37,713 nt of DNA. Source: Byssothecium circinans (Eukaryota > Ascomycota > Dothideomycetes > Pleosporales > Massarinaceae). Shown one piece after another: positions 1 to 10,843 of this stretch. The DNA lies in NCBI GenBank assembly GCA_010015675.1, contig ML976977.1, forward strand, positions 1,342,358 to 1,380,070, read 5' to 3'. The notes under the pieces were generated by a model. That model had not been told where the DNA came from and did not search any database. It worked only from the letters and a program-made list of their open reading frames with translations. Both the position numbers and the translations under genes were made by a program. How positions within the stretch are numbered: the stretch's first letter is position 1; each line of letters opens with the position of its first letter.

Positions 1-10
1 GGCTCTCGAA

Positions 11-51
11 TTGAGTTGAGTTGAGTTGATAAACTCAATCAACTCAATCAA
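11..51. repeat. TTGAGTT/AACTCAA short repeats with hairpin potential
   Basis: TTGAGTTGAGTTGAGTT is followed at once by AACTCAATCAACTCAA, so the two halves can pair with one small bulge. Another GAGTTGATTG lies at about 64-73. It resembles the subterminal arrays of DNA transposons, but the window edge cuts off any context. Confidence 0.5.
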
Positions 52-1103
52 GTAATTGGGTTCGAGTTGATTGTTGACAAGTCTATGGCTGTTTTTGGCA
101 GAACCTGGACAATTCGCGCACGGTGCGGATGGTTCTGGGAGAATGTGGTGTCAATCGTGACTAGGTTGGTCTACATAATCAGTATGCGTCGCAAGTGCAA
201 TAAGAAGAGTGAAAGCACAGCAAAAACTGTGGTCATTTTGCGATTTGGACGCGGTAAAGTGTACCAAGGTATCTAGCCTCTAGGTTAGCAAGGTTTTAAC
301 CTAAAGCTCTGCTTCTGACTGAGATGATTAACATACGATAGATTCAGTTCCTCGGAGAAAGTGCTGTTGCTCTAGCGAAAGAGATCCCATGGCCTGCCGT
401 ATCAAATCTTCCTGCATGGCCTCATTCTTCATCGTCTAGGTTGGGTGGAACAATTAATATTGGTGCCTGACTCCAGCCTCGTCTGCGCTGTATTACACTC
501 CCCCATCTATCGTTAGCGCATATTCGTAAATCTTATTGCGGGTTTCTGGAGACAAAGTGAGTGAGTGTGACGTCGTCGAGTTATCGATAGGCATGGTGGA
601 GGTGAGGCGACAAGGAATGGCTAGAATGAGGTGAAGATTGTGCTATTTCCTATGGAAATCCTAACAGATACCACATCAAATTGGTGGGGGCCAAAAATCA
701 GCAGCTGATATTTGGAAACCCATTGGATGTATTTGAAGGCCTTACTGGATTAGAGCCTCGCAATTGGTGGAGTCAAAGATACACTTAAAGCCAGTGGTAG
801 ACTGGGATGGTATTATGGTTCAGTCTTTTGCCTATGGTCCACACGACTGAGGTCAAAATTATTGTAACCGTGGTACGTCTTAGCTTGGATGACGTCCCAA
901 CAATTGAACCAGATAAGATGAGTTACTCAGCAAATTCTGCCTCCATATAAATTTTAGCCGATCCCCGTTGCATTTTCTGATCACATATAGCTTTCTCCAC
1001 CTTCTGTCGCCTGAAGTCCTGCCACCGTATATTTTGAACCAATTACCTTCCGGTTTCTGAGTTTCTTCGCTCTGCCCCAAAAAATCTCTATCGTTCATAC
1101 ACG
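52..1103. other. Intergenic region, no gene seen
   Basis: The short open frames here have no recognisable domain or codon preference. The last 150 bases before 1104 are the presumed promoter and leader of the 2EXR-like gene. Confidence 0.5.
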
Positions 1104-1988
1104 ATGTCGACCACAAACCCTTCAATACCCTCACCAGATGGAACCTGTCACCTTCTTCGACTTCCATTCGAACTTAGAAATAAAATATATGACTACGCCC
1201 TTTCGGAGGAAGACGGAATCGGATATCTTGAAGACAAAAGCTATGTTGGCAGACTCGTCCATCTCGCCAGTTCGACAACACCCACCGACGATCCAAGAAC
1301 TAGCACCCGAAAATTTGTCAAATCCGAACACATCGCCCGTTGCGGAAAGATCGAGCTAGTCCTTGCCAACCAATTACAATTCGTCAATCGTCAATTACGA
1401 ATGGAGACTCGTGGCTTGGGCCTGGCGCGGAACGATCTGACTATCTTGCTGCCCAATCGCTACAATACTATTATCACCTTCCCACGATTGGTCCAGTGCC
1501 TTAGCGCGAGGCAGAAGAAAGTCCTCCGGAATATCACCCTGGATCAATCGGTCGAGCTGCCTCGCCAGCTTCTCAGCGATTCTTTCTATCTCGACGCTTT
1601 TGAAACTATCCTCGATTTCGCTCGTACGCATCCAAACGTTAAAATTTCGCTACCTGCTCCGCACTTACAGCCGGAATTCGGTGCCAGATTCGTCTTCCAG
1701 GTCAGCGCGGCGATACTGGCGGCACGGAAGGAAGAGCCCTACATGTCGAGGTTTCTTTTGCCTTGTGTCTTTGATTTTGTAAAAACGAGAATGGACGACA
1801 TCCAGCGCGCATCTTTCTGGAGGAGCTGCTTCCGAGGTGGCGTGCCGGAAAATATCAGATTGTTTCCGTGGGGCGAGTTTGACGAAGCGAAAACGCGGGA
1901 AGAACTTGAGAATATACCGTGTCGCGACGACGCCGCATGGAACGAGTGGTTAGATGCTATTGGGGAAATTTATGAGAACGGATTCTAA
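1104..1988 (+). CDS. 2EXR/F-box-like fungal protein
   Basis: This is a single-exon 294-aa protein. Residues about 18-32 read LRLPFELRNKIYDYAL, the signature of the fungal 2EXR domain (F-box-like, LPxELRxxIYxxAL). In this family the motif is followed by a strand/helix region that compares common ancestral residues. NRQLRMETRGL at about 95-105 matches the usual second block (N-R-Q-x-R-x-E). No membrane segment or signal peptide is visible. Members are abundant in Pezizomycotina and mostly uncharacterised; an adaptor role in ubiquitin ligation is often supposed from the F-box resemblance but is not shown here. The ATG at 1104 is chosen because it is the first in frame, just before the motif, after an open leader. 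The C-terminus (WNEWLDAIGEIYENGF) is intact. Confidence 0.8.
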   Translation: MSTTNPSIPSPDGTCHLLRLPFELRNKIYDYALSEEDGIGYLEDKSYVGRLVHLASSTTPTDDPRTSTRKFVKSEHIARCGKIELVLANQLQFVNRQLRMETRGLGLARNDLTILLPNRYNTIITFPRLVQCLSARQKKVLRNITLDQSVELPRQLLSDSFYLDAFETILDFARTHPNVKISLPAPHLQPEFGARFVFQVSAAILAARKEEPYMSRFLLPCVFDFVKTRMDDIQRASFWRSCFRGGVPENIRLFPWGEFDEAKTREELENIPCRDDAAWNEWLDAIGEIYENGF

Positions 1989-3029
1989 GCAAGATTACGG
2001 GTATGGGGGATTGGTTATCGTGGGGGAGGGCGTGGGGAATTTTGCGGCGTTTCGATGGTATCTTTTTTTCTTCGCTCTTGTGAAGGAATTCGATGGGGTT
2101 GATTTGTTTTCTCCATTTTTAAATCACTCTTATGTATAGCTTAATAGACCTTTATGTAACTAGTACTCCTAAAGATTTATGATGGCATCCAGGAGGCAGA
2201 AGTAAGGGCTTATCTATATTCGTATGGTAGGAAGAAATACTCACAACAGTACACTACTCTTTAGTTAATGGCGAATAAATGTGAATTAACATCAATCAGC
2301 ATATTTCAACGATCTAGCATATTAAGAGTATCTAGAACGCAGCTTTGAGATATATATAGTTGCTATAGCTCTGCCAGCATTTTACCAGGATGTTAGATAA
2401 AAAGGTTCTTTTGGTGCTTCTGCTAATCTCATTGAGCATACCCGCCGCGCTGCACTGCCCGCAAAAACGAGATATTCTTTCGGAGCAGATGTAGCTGTCG
2501 CGACCGAATGTGCCGTGGAGATTATATGAGGCTGCTGGTTGAGCAATGCGACTGTGCAGCATGCTGTAGTAAAGATATGAGGTTGCTAGTTGGCGGAAGA
2601 TCGTGGACGGTGCCACGGGACAGATACGAAGTTGCTGGTTGACGAAGGACCATAGATCACGCTCTGGGAATACGAATTTTCCGATTTGAAAATGAGATAT
2701 TGGAGCGTGCCGTGTGAGGACGCGAGGGCGGCGCCATTGAGGAACGCGGGTGTGGAGCGTGCCGTAGCTAACAGCCAAAAACAGTGAAAGAGTATGGTGG
2801 CAGGTACATACATATACGGGATTATCCTTGTAAAGGTAAATTAAACAGAAGAGATGACGAGGACATAAAACAACGCAGGTGCAAGCGCCAAAGATCCCCT
2901 CCTCCATAACTCGGGTGAAAGAGCTCTCCCGACCATCCGAGTTGATGCGACCAGAAACAACAATGTGAAAAACAAAAGTTGACTTTGTCAATCACTAGCC
3001 TTTACCTAAGCCCAACTCCCAGCCACGGC
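1989..3029. other. Intergenic region with AT-rich 3' flank
   Basis: This lies between the 2EXR gene and the end of the Ayg1-like gene. A 219-codon open frame on the minus strand (2332-2991) has no recognisable domain and overlaps a degenerate tandem repeat, so I do not call it a gene. Confidence 0.5.
2528..2660. repeat. Degenerate tandem repeat, period about 50 bp
   Basis: Three copies of a unit beginning near GAGGTTGCTGGTTGACGAA start at 2528, 2579 and 2628 (spacings 51 and 49). The short motif GTGCCGTG or GTGCCACG recurs in and around them (about 2510, 2610, 2708, 2758), so the array may extend in more decayed form to both sides. Confidence 0.55.
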
Positions 3030-4396
3030 TCAGTACTTCGTCTTGAAAGGCACCGTCGCCATCTGCCTCCCCGGATCCGCCTCAATCCCAAAAACACCAT
3101 ATAACCACCTCAGGATAATGAAAAAGCTCATCGGCTCCCCCATATGCTTCGTCCCCTCCACAAACCTCGCTTCTTTAGGCGCCCCATGCTGCAGCGCAAG
3201 ATAATAGTCGTCGATAGGAAAGATCTCGTCCTCGGTTCCATTGACCAGCAGCAGTCTCGCGCACGTGGGTTTGTCTAGCGTTCCGTCATTGAGAAGGGAG
3301 AACTTGGCGCCCGCTTCGCGCTTAAAGGCTTCCACGTCGTTGCCGTAGCCCCATTTATACGCTAGCGTGTTGGCGAGATCGAAGGGGTACTCGAGATGGT
3401 TGACGTGGTCGAGCCAGGTGCGGTCGAACATGTGGTGGCAGCCGCCGCCTAGGGCGACGACGCCGGCGAGTTTGGAAGCGTGCGTGTGGGCTACGCGGAT
3501 GGCATAGAAGCCACCAGTGCTGAAGGCCCATATTGCGAGCCTTTTCTGGTCGATGGTGGGTTGTTGGCTGACCCAGTCGAAGAGTGAGGTGTACAGACGG
3601 TCGGGGGATGTTGGATCCGATGGATTGGCGGGACAGTCGCCGGTGCCGGGGATTTCCATGACGAGGGTCGCGACGCCGTTTTGGCGCCAGCCTTCCATCC
3701 AGACTGCGAGCTCGGTGCGGTAACCATCTAGACCGGTGAAGATGATTAAGAGTGGAACAGGGGAAGTCGATGCGGTGTCGGGGACGAGGTGGTAGGCAGG
3801 GATTTTGGAGCCTTCGTTAGGTTGGCCGCGCGTGTGTGGGATTTGCACTTCGTGGACGGGATGGGGTCGCATCCTATTTGTACACTCAGTTTCACCATCA
3901 ACTTTGAAAGAAAAGTAGGAACGTACCCCAGGCCTCTGATGCAGCAGTCTTTCCCTTTCTCCCAAGCCTCCCTCTGCACCTCACTCCTCGGCGCCGGAAA
4001 TCTACTAATCCGGTACACTGCACTGGCTCTCAACCAATACTCGCTCGCTTTATCCTTCTCCCCATTCTTCTCGGCTTCCTCCGCAATGCTGGAGAGCTTC
4101 TCAGCTTGCGGGAAATACATCTTTGCGTACTCGTCCCAGTTGTAGGGCTCCTTGTAATCGTGCTTTACGAGTTCTTGGACGATGGGTTCGAAGTCGGAAG
4201 AGACGGCGAACATGAAAGGGTAGACACCCATTTCCGCCTATAACTGGTGTTACAAGAATTTTGTCAAGGGAGTCGAGGAATTTGGACATACAGGTGCTTT
4301 CCACTTCGTCTCCCACAGCTGCTTATAACTCTCATGATGCGCCGCCTTATCTTTCAACTTCTCTTGGATAAAGAATTTCCCACCAGGAGCAGCCAT
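3030..4396 (-). CDS. Ayg1-like alpha/beta hydrolase
   Basis: The exons are 4396-4292, 4237-3927 and 3873-3030. Introns 4291-4238 (GTATGT..TAG, 54 bp) and 3926-3874 (GTACGT..TAG, 53 bp) join in frame to give 419 aa. The short first exon supplies KQLWETKWKAP, which together with the following GVYPF matches the start of Ayg1 proteins. The fold signature is complete: nucleophile Ser about 257 in AFSTGG, acid Asp about 354 in GTEDEIFP, and His about 382 in EGTKHMGEP. Characterised Ayg1 shortens the heptaketide YWA1 to tetrahydroxynaphthalene for DHN melanin; other relatives act on other polyketides. No signal peptide is visible, so it is probably cytosolic. No polyketide synthase or reductase is adjacent, so the substrate is unknown. 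Confidence 0.88.
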
Positions 4397-5192
4397 TGTA
4401 TATGCAGTTTTCACGATAAAAGGTTCCTGGTCTCTTTGTTGGAGTTGTGCGTACGTGCAAGGCAGGATCTCTAAAAGGTTCCACTTCAGATATTCCGTGC
4501 AGCGACCTACAGCTACCTATATATTAGCTGCAATAACGTCTGACCTGTGTTCGGCATGTACATTACGGTAAGCTTGCGGGCCGCCGCCGATGCGATCGGA
4601 GCCGGTGTTGGTTCGTCCGTGTGGGGAGCCGAAGTCGCCAACATCCGATCGCAACAGTCAACCTCCGACAACCCAGAATCTCTAAATTCACGTTTTCACC
4701 TGTTTTAAGTAGTTCGCAGTCTAGGGAGATCTCTAGTAGAGTTCGAGGGTGTTGTTAATCTATATCATATCAATAGAACTTTGCATAATTGAGAGCGTGC
4801 GGGCGATGCATAACATCATAATCACAATCGTAGTGCGAGTGAAAATCCTTAGCACACTGTACCAGGCAAAAAGCATTCTCAGGATTCTTGACGCAACACC
4901 AAATAATCACGTAGACAAAGCATTCGGCGTCACCAAATAAGAAACAGAGTAACAGTGTAATCGTTATAGTTCCCGAAACCTATTCCGTGGCGCCGATGAC
5001 ATCAAAGGCACACCAAAGCGAGCCAGAAAGACTTGCATCCATGATCGCACCCAAGAGCTGGGACGCTTTTTAGCTGCACTCGAGCTGAACAAATCATTCC
5101 ATGCGATCATACCCACCAACCCCAAGGTCAATATTCGTGGCAAGAGTGACGGTAGTGCAATAGTCGTAACAGAGAGAGATATGGAAAGCCGC
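4397..5192. other. Intergenic region upstream of the Ayg1-like gene
   Basis: It holds the presumed promoter of the minus-strand hydrolase and the 3' flank of the next minus-strand gene. ATGCGATCGGAGCC at about 4589 and CATCCGATCGCAAC at about 4642 form an imperfect inverted pair around CGATCG. No gene was seen. Confidence 0.4.
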
Positions 5193-6280
5193 TCACATCT
5201 CCATATCGCTTACCTCGGACGAGCTAGAGGAGTATGCCGAGCTAGAGGAGGAGGCCGGGCTAGAGGAGGATGTAGCGGCCATCCACTTCAAGAGCGCGGC
5301 GTTCACGTAATCCAAGTTGAGATCCGGGACGGCTGGTTTCGGGACCCAGATCCTGATTGTTGGTCGCTGGGTGAACTTAGCCTCAGCTATGGCACGAGAG
5401 AAATTCTTGTAAGTGTCTCGGGTCAGGGCATTCGGCTGCTCCGATGGAATCTCGAAGACGACGGCTTTGACGTTGGAGAAGTAGCTCATGATTTTCTTCC
5501 AGTCGTTGCTGGTGTTGATGTTTCCGGCCTCACGATTGAAAACATCGCCGAATTCGGAAGTCTTGATAGGGGCGATGATCACAAGCACCTTGCAGTGTGC
5601 ACCAACACGCTCCATAGCCGCAACGACATGATCAGCCTGAACATTGTTGATGTCCTTGTCAATGATGATGCGTTCGAAGATGGTGAAATCAGCAAGCGGC
5701 TTCTCACCCTTCCAAAGCGGAGACAGACGATGAAGAGTACGCACGGACAGCCGAAGGAAAGATTTGCCCTTATACGCCTCCATGGCAGTACGAAGCTGGT
5801 GATCAAGCTCCGGGTTGTGCGAGAGAGTTGAGCGACGAGACAGGCGAATGCTGCTGCGAACCGGTGAGACAGGGAGGTACGTTCTCTTCGGAGGAAGACC
5901 AGTGCACCATCTACGAATAGGGTCATCCGAGCCGACCGGAAGCGGGGCATCGGGGTCTATGCTACCTGCGATGTCGATGGGATCAGACGGGAGTTGACCA
6001 GCCTCGGTAGCTATGAGAGGTTAACATAGTTGACCCTGAAAATCTGTGGATAGAACATACCGCCTTGATCGGAAATGGAAGCGGAATCCTCTTTGATGGA
6101 GGATTCATCACTGGAATTGGAACGCGGAGCAGTCGCCTCATCGATAGTGCCGTGCTGGGTCTGAGCGGCATTGGTTTCGCCGCCAACATTGGTGACCTCC
6201 GAGAGGACGGAGGGTATGGCGGCGAGGAATTGACCCATGCTGTTCGCACGGGGGCGACCTATATGGGGCCTCATTGCCAT
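5193..6280 (-). CDS. Hypothetical protein with serine-rich C-terminus
   Basis: Two exons, 6280-6061 and 6010-5193, are joined across a 50-bp intron (6060-6011, GTATGT..TAG) and give 345 aa in one frame. The N-terminal 80 residues are low-complexity (Ser, Asp, Gln), residues about 100-145 are Arg/Pro/Ser-rich, and residues about 150-310 look globular with mixed alpha/beta character (FTIFERIIIDKDINN, CKVLVIIAPIK). The last 30 residues are mostly Ser with Ala and an acidic end. I recognise no domain. Upstream, GTACGC at 6540 and a branch/acceptor pair (CTAAC..TTTCAG) ending at 6302 could delimit a 239-bp 5'-UTR intron. The start is the first in-frame ATG after a stop. The exon join is well supported; the function is unknown. 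Confidence 0.6.
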
Positions 6281-6621
6281 TAACGCGTGCAACTAGAGGA
6301 TCTGAAAGGGGTTAGAAACGTTCCAGGTAGAGATGTGAGCAGGAGCATGCGGCGACGTCGAAGAGCAAGGTGTAGTGATGGTAATGCTGTGAGCTTGCGA
6401 GTAAATATTTTCAATGTGCAAACGGAACGTGTCTAGGGACTGGCAACGCGTTGCCTGGAGACCGGCAGGCAGCGTAGTTGCCTCACCACGACCGAAACAC
6501 ATCCTGCGGTGACGGGAGAATTTCGCAGGTGGCTGCGTACCTTGATGGTCCCGTGAAATTAGATCACAGTTCTATCTCTACGTGACTTCATCTTGGGAGC
6601 TGGGGAGAGGGGCGGATAATT

Positions 6622-7200
6622 TTACAGGTACGGTTCGTAGTAGTGTGTGCCAGAGAGTTGATTGTCGAGCAGTTGTGCTGCGCACGGACTTCTGATCGTG
6701 AATTGTAGGCAGATAGGCGCCATTTTGGACGCTGGGAGCAATCGCAAAAGGATGGTGAATCCAGGGAACATAGAGTCCGTCCATGTAAATGAATTGTGGA
6801 CGAGTCTCCGTAACCTTGAGCTCTTTCGGGGTGCTGGAGAACTAGCACAGATAGCTGGCCCCCTCCACATCTTCTGTAATGACCTCGTTAATTCAAGATT
6901 CGAACATGGCTCTTCTTTCGAATTGGTGATAACGTGACGCCTGTCACCGCTGAGATCTTTCAAAACAGTCGCACTGTGAATTGCCTTCACTTGGTTAACA
7001 GTGGCTAGTATCGGCATGTAGTTTGGATGTGGCAGCGAGCTCGATTTGATGAGGAAAGAGGGGAATTCAGAGGGTGGATTAATAGTATTGGGGTGTGGAA
7101 GCGTGGAAAAGGTAGAGCATTTAGCAACGTTTGAGAGCTTGGGGTGATGTCGTTGAGTTCGGTCCGAAGTTGATCCGGACGAGGCGCCCTTGTCGGTCAT
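6622..7200 (-). CDS. Doubtful ORF, possible hypothetical gene
   Basis: This 192-codon open frame on the minus strand starts with MTDKGASSG and is rich in Ser, Pro and His in its first half. It shows no recognisable domain and no clear splice partner, although other frames are also open across 6578-6848, which could mean the true exon pattern differs. It lies upstream of, and in the same direction as, the hypothetical gene at 5193-6280. It may be an exon, a recent orphan gene or chance. Confidence 0.2.
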   Translation of the reverse strand: MTDKGASSGSTSDRTQRHHPKLSNVAKCSTFSTLPHPNTINPPSEFPSFLIKSSSLPHPNYMPILATVNQVKAIHSATVLKDLSGDRRHVITNSKEEPCSNLELTRSLQKMWRGPAICASSPAPRKSSRLRRLVHNSFTWTDSMFPGFTILLRLLPASKMAPICLQFTIRSPCAAQLLDNQLSGTHYYEPYL

Positions 7201-7743
7201 GCGTCATAGCATTGAGTTGCCCCGCCGTGCCGGCGCTGGATGTGGGGGTCCAATCTCTGTTGAGAGATGATCCTGCGTCTCAACCTCAACCAACCTTCTG
7301 GTAGTTTTCATCTCGCCAATCTGGTCATATTTCTACCCGATTCGGAATACCTCCCCATCTTTCACCCGGATTGTATGACATTCTGCTTGTTCCGCTTCAG
7401 CAATTGAAGCCCGTATCGCCGGCGGGGTAACAACGCACTAGCACAGCATCTTGGTAAGCGCAACGCCAATCAATTTCTTCACTTCTTTTGCCCAAAAGCA
7501 ACGGTGGGAAGAGTCGGATACGCAAAGCAGTGGGGCGCAGCTGTGGGGTTGTTCCGCGCACAACCTATCCTGTCTTTGGCTTTGTCATCTCCAGTCACGC
7601 TGACTCTGCAATCGCAGAAGATAAAAGCCCTGACATCGCCTTCGCCTTTTTACTGCCAGATCCATTGCTTCACATCGTGACCCTGAAGCCCAGCCCGCAA
7701 AGAAGAGCCGACAAGCCTTTGCTACACACAAAAAGGCGCCAAC
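7201..7743. promoter_or_regulatory. Upstream region of the hexokinase gene
   Basis: This 540-bp stretch is the presumed promoter and leader of the hexokinase gene (ATG at 7744). I see no convincing TATA box and no gene. Confidence 0.4.
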
Positions 7744-9428
7744 ATGGTTAAGAAGCCGCCCTCGCGGAAAGGTACCGACCCCTTTTCTTTTATGCACACT
7801 CACGATTAGAATCCTCACCTGCGTAATCACTGCACTATTACCCCACTTGTCCCTTTTCACATCCCTCACACAACTTCCAATGCGCCGCAAACTGGGAACT
7901 AGAAATGTAACATCCACTCTAGGCTCCATGGCCGATGTGCCAAAGGATCTTATCAAGCAGATCGAAAGGCTTGAGGAGCTCTTTGTCGTACCGGCCGAGA
8001 AGCTGAAAGAGATCACCAATCATTTCGTCTCTGAACTAGAGAGAGGTCTCCGCGAGGAGAATGCGACAATTGTGAGTACAATATCCTGCCCAGGATTCCT
8101 AGAACCTAACCCTCTAGCCTATGAACGCTACCTGGTGCATGGAATTCCCGGACGGAAACGAGACTGGCACCTTCCTCGCGCTCGATATGGGAGGCACAAA
8201 TCTCCGCGTCTGCGAAGTCACCCTCTCGGAAGAAAAGAGCGAGTTCGACATTATCCAATCCAAGTACCGCATGCCCGAGGAGTTGAAGACGGGCACGGCT
8301 GATGAGCTATGGGCATATGTGGCAGATTGTTTGCAGCAATTCATCGAATACCACCACGCCGATGAGAAAATTGAGTCGCTACCGCTGGGCTTCACATTCT
8401 CGTACCCCGCAACACAGGAGTATATTGACCATGGCATCCTTCAGAGATGGACTAAGGGCTTCGACATCGATGGTGTGGAAGGCAAGGATGTGGTTCCCCC
8501 CTTTGAGGCTGCTCTCAAAGAACGCGGTGTTCCCATCAAGCTGACCGCTCTCGTGAATGATACCACCGGCACCATGATTGCTTCCGCCTACACTGATCCT
8601 CTCATGAAAATTGGCTGCATCTTCGGTACTGGCTGCAACGCCGCATACATGGAGAACTGCGGCTCCATCCCCAAGCTCGCCCATATGAACTTGGATCCCA
8701 ACCTCCCCATGGCTATTAATTGTGAATACGGAGCTTTCGATAGCGAGCACAAAGTTCTCCCTCGCACACCCTACGACATCGCGATCGACAAAGAATCTCC
8801 GCGCCCCGACCAGCAGGCTTTCGAAAAGATGATCTCAGGCCTATACCTCGGTGAGATCTTCCGCCTTGTCCTTGTGGATCTCCACCAGTCTCCCGAATGC
8901 CAAATCTTCGAAGGTCAAGATATTTCCAAGCTAAACAAGGCATACTCTCTGGACTCAGGCTTCCTAGCCGCGATTGAAGAAGACCCCTTCGAAAACTTAT
9001 CCGAAACGCAGGACCTCTTCCAGAGAAAGCTCTCCATCACGACCTCCAAGCACGAACTCGAGTTGATCCGTCGTCTCGCAGAGCTCATTGGTGACCGTGC
9101 TGCCCGCCTCTCAGCTTGTGGTGTTGCTGCCATCTGCAAGAAGAAAGGCTGGGAAACATGTCACGTTGGCGCTGATGGCTCGGTATTTAACAAATACCCG
9201 CACTTCAAGGTCCGTGGCGCGCAGGCACTTAAGGAGATCCTCGACTGGTCGGACAATAAGGGCAAGGGTAAGGGTGATCCCATCGAGCTGTTTCCCGCTG
9301 AGGACGGGTCAGGTGTCGGTGCAGCGCTGATTGCGGCCTTAACCCTCAAGCGTGTCGCAGCCGGCCAGCACGCGGGTATAAGAGATCCAGAGGCTATGAA
9401 GGTCGCTGCAGCATCTGCGAAGGTTTGA
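7744..9428 (+). CDS. hxkA: Hexokinase (ATP:D-hexose 6-phosphotransferase)
   Basis: The exons are 7744-7771, 7923-8071 and 8118-9428; introns are 151 bp (GTACCG..TAG) and 46 bp (GTGAGT..TAG). The product is 495 aa, the usual size of ascomycete hexokinases. The tiny first exon joins to give RKGSMADVP, the conserved fungal hexokinase N-terminus, and the second join gives ENATIPMNATW. Visible motifs: phosphate loop LDMGGTNLR (about 81-89), the hexokinase signature LGFTFSYPATQ (about 149-159), catalytic Asp in LVNDTTG (about 204-210), FGTGCNAAY, sugar-binding INCEYGAFD (about 259-267), and the adenosine region GADGSVFNKYP. The enzyme phosphorylates glucose and fructose at the entry to glycolysis, and in fungi can take part in glucose repression. 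The GTFLALDMGGTNLRVCEVTL block fits hexokinase better than glucokinase. Confidence 0.96.
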
Positions 9429-10750
9429 GTTGCTTGGATGTGGAGCGTGACAGTGGGCTTGTATGTACGAACTTGTGTATCAACCTTCTTTCCTTTCAAT
9501 ATCAAAAGTGTTTTATATTTAACATTGTGTCTTACGACTATCATATTGCGCAGGTTGTTCGCCTCCACGTCTTGGCATCTGACACAATGGGCAAAACAAA
9601 AATAAAAGGATTTTTTTTTTCTTTTTTAAAACGCCCGCCGGTCCCTAAACCTATTCTTTCACAAATCCAAGAAATAAAAATAAAAAAGCAAAAAGAACGA
9701 CAACACCAGTCGCGAGAAACTTAGGCAGAATTACCAAGTTTTCTCTTGGTGCCCACAAGCTGGGACTTACTCTTACTACCGTCGCATATAATTATGCTAA
9801 GGATCAATGCAAGACTCGAACGGGCGCATTAGGGAGGGGAAGAGGGGTGATACATCCTTCAATTGGCAATTTTGGTGTTTTGCGACAATCGGGTGCACCG
9901 TCCGTACGGCTTGTTTTCGATACAGGATTTGTGGTTTTAATTGTATATATAGGAGAGTAAATTGATTTTGGGTTGTAGGTTAGACAGGTAATTTTGAGAT
10001 GGTGTGGGGCTGGGAGCGTTTGTAGGATACGCAGCGAGGAAGGGGCTTGGGAGCGTTTGGAGGCACGGCTTTGCATGTGGGGGTTTGAGTTTTTGAGATT
10101 AAAATGCTTTATCATGGGTAGGTTTCTAGCTGAACTATCTCAATCATATGGGTTGCCAACATGTCGAAGTGTTCAAAGATCCTCTCGCTGAGTCTCGCAA
10201 CGAAATACCTCTCTATACCTCCTGCTGGGCCAGCATTATGCGGTTACAGCTGATATCAAATCATGATAGCAAACGTTGCCGCTCTATACGTTTCTTCCAA
10301 GGGCCCACTGAACTTTGTTGATAAACATTGCGCATTTCCCCGGTATCACCCTCAACGACTGCTCCCGTAACTCTATCTTCAGCGCCCCTACGCACACGAC
10401 ACGATAGTGAATGTTTGCCACTCATGGTAGTTACGTAACCAGGCCCGTTTGCACAATGCCCCTCCGCTGCCTGCCCTACATAGCACTCCGCCCCAGTACT
10501 CTTCCACTTTCTCCTCCGCCACAACCACACCCAACCAACCGGCAATCAGTTCGAAAGCCTCAACTGAGGAACACCTAGCTCCAGAAGAATACAACTCTGC
10601 CTGTCTCCTCCGTACCGAACGGCGCTTGTGGTACCGCCATTTTCCATCCGTCCACCTTACGCGCAACCTTAGCTTGTCTGCGCTAAAGGGCGTTTGCTGT
10701 GAGCCTCCTTGGCGCACCGCACTCTAATTTCCATTCTGCCTTCCTCTTGG
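9429..10750. other. Intergenic region, no gene seen
   Basis: It starts with the hexokinase 3' flank, including a T-rich run at about 9609-9627. Open frames of about 100 codons at 9804-10115 (-) and 10449-10727 (+) have no domain and unremarkable composition. Confidence 0.45.
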
Positions 10751-10843
10751 TATATATTCCCCGCACACTCACAACTTCTGACTTCTCACTTTCACCAAAG
10801 CACCCCCAACACACACCCACATTCCTACAACCTCAACGCAACG
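10751..10843 (+). promoter_or_regulatory. TATA-like element and pyrimidine-rich leader
   Basis: TATATATTCC at about 10751 precedes a long C/A-rich, G-poor leader (about 10760-10843) ending in CAACGATG. The composition break supports translation starting at 10844 rather than at the in-frame ATG at 10709. Confidence 0.4.

Noticed and set aside
2332..2991. 219-codon open frame on the minus strand
   Set aside because: No domain, odd composition (Cys/Ser/Tyr-rich), and it overlaps a decayed tandem repeat that can keep a frame open by chance.
10709..10843. In-frame upstream ATG extending the coiled-coil protein by 45 residues
   Set aside because: The extension is C/A-rich, G-poor leader sequence downstream of a TATA-like element; the ATG at 10844 begins a proper hydrophobic N-terminus.
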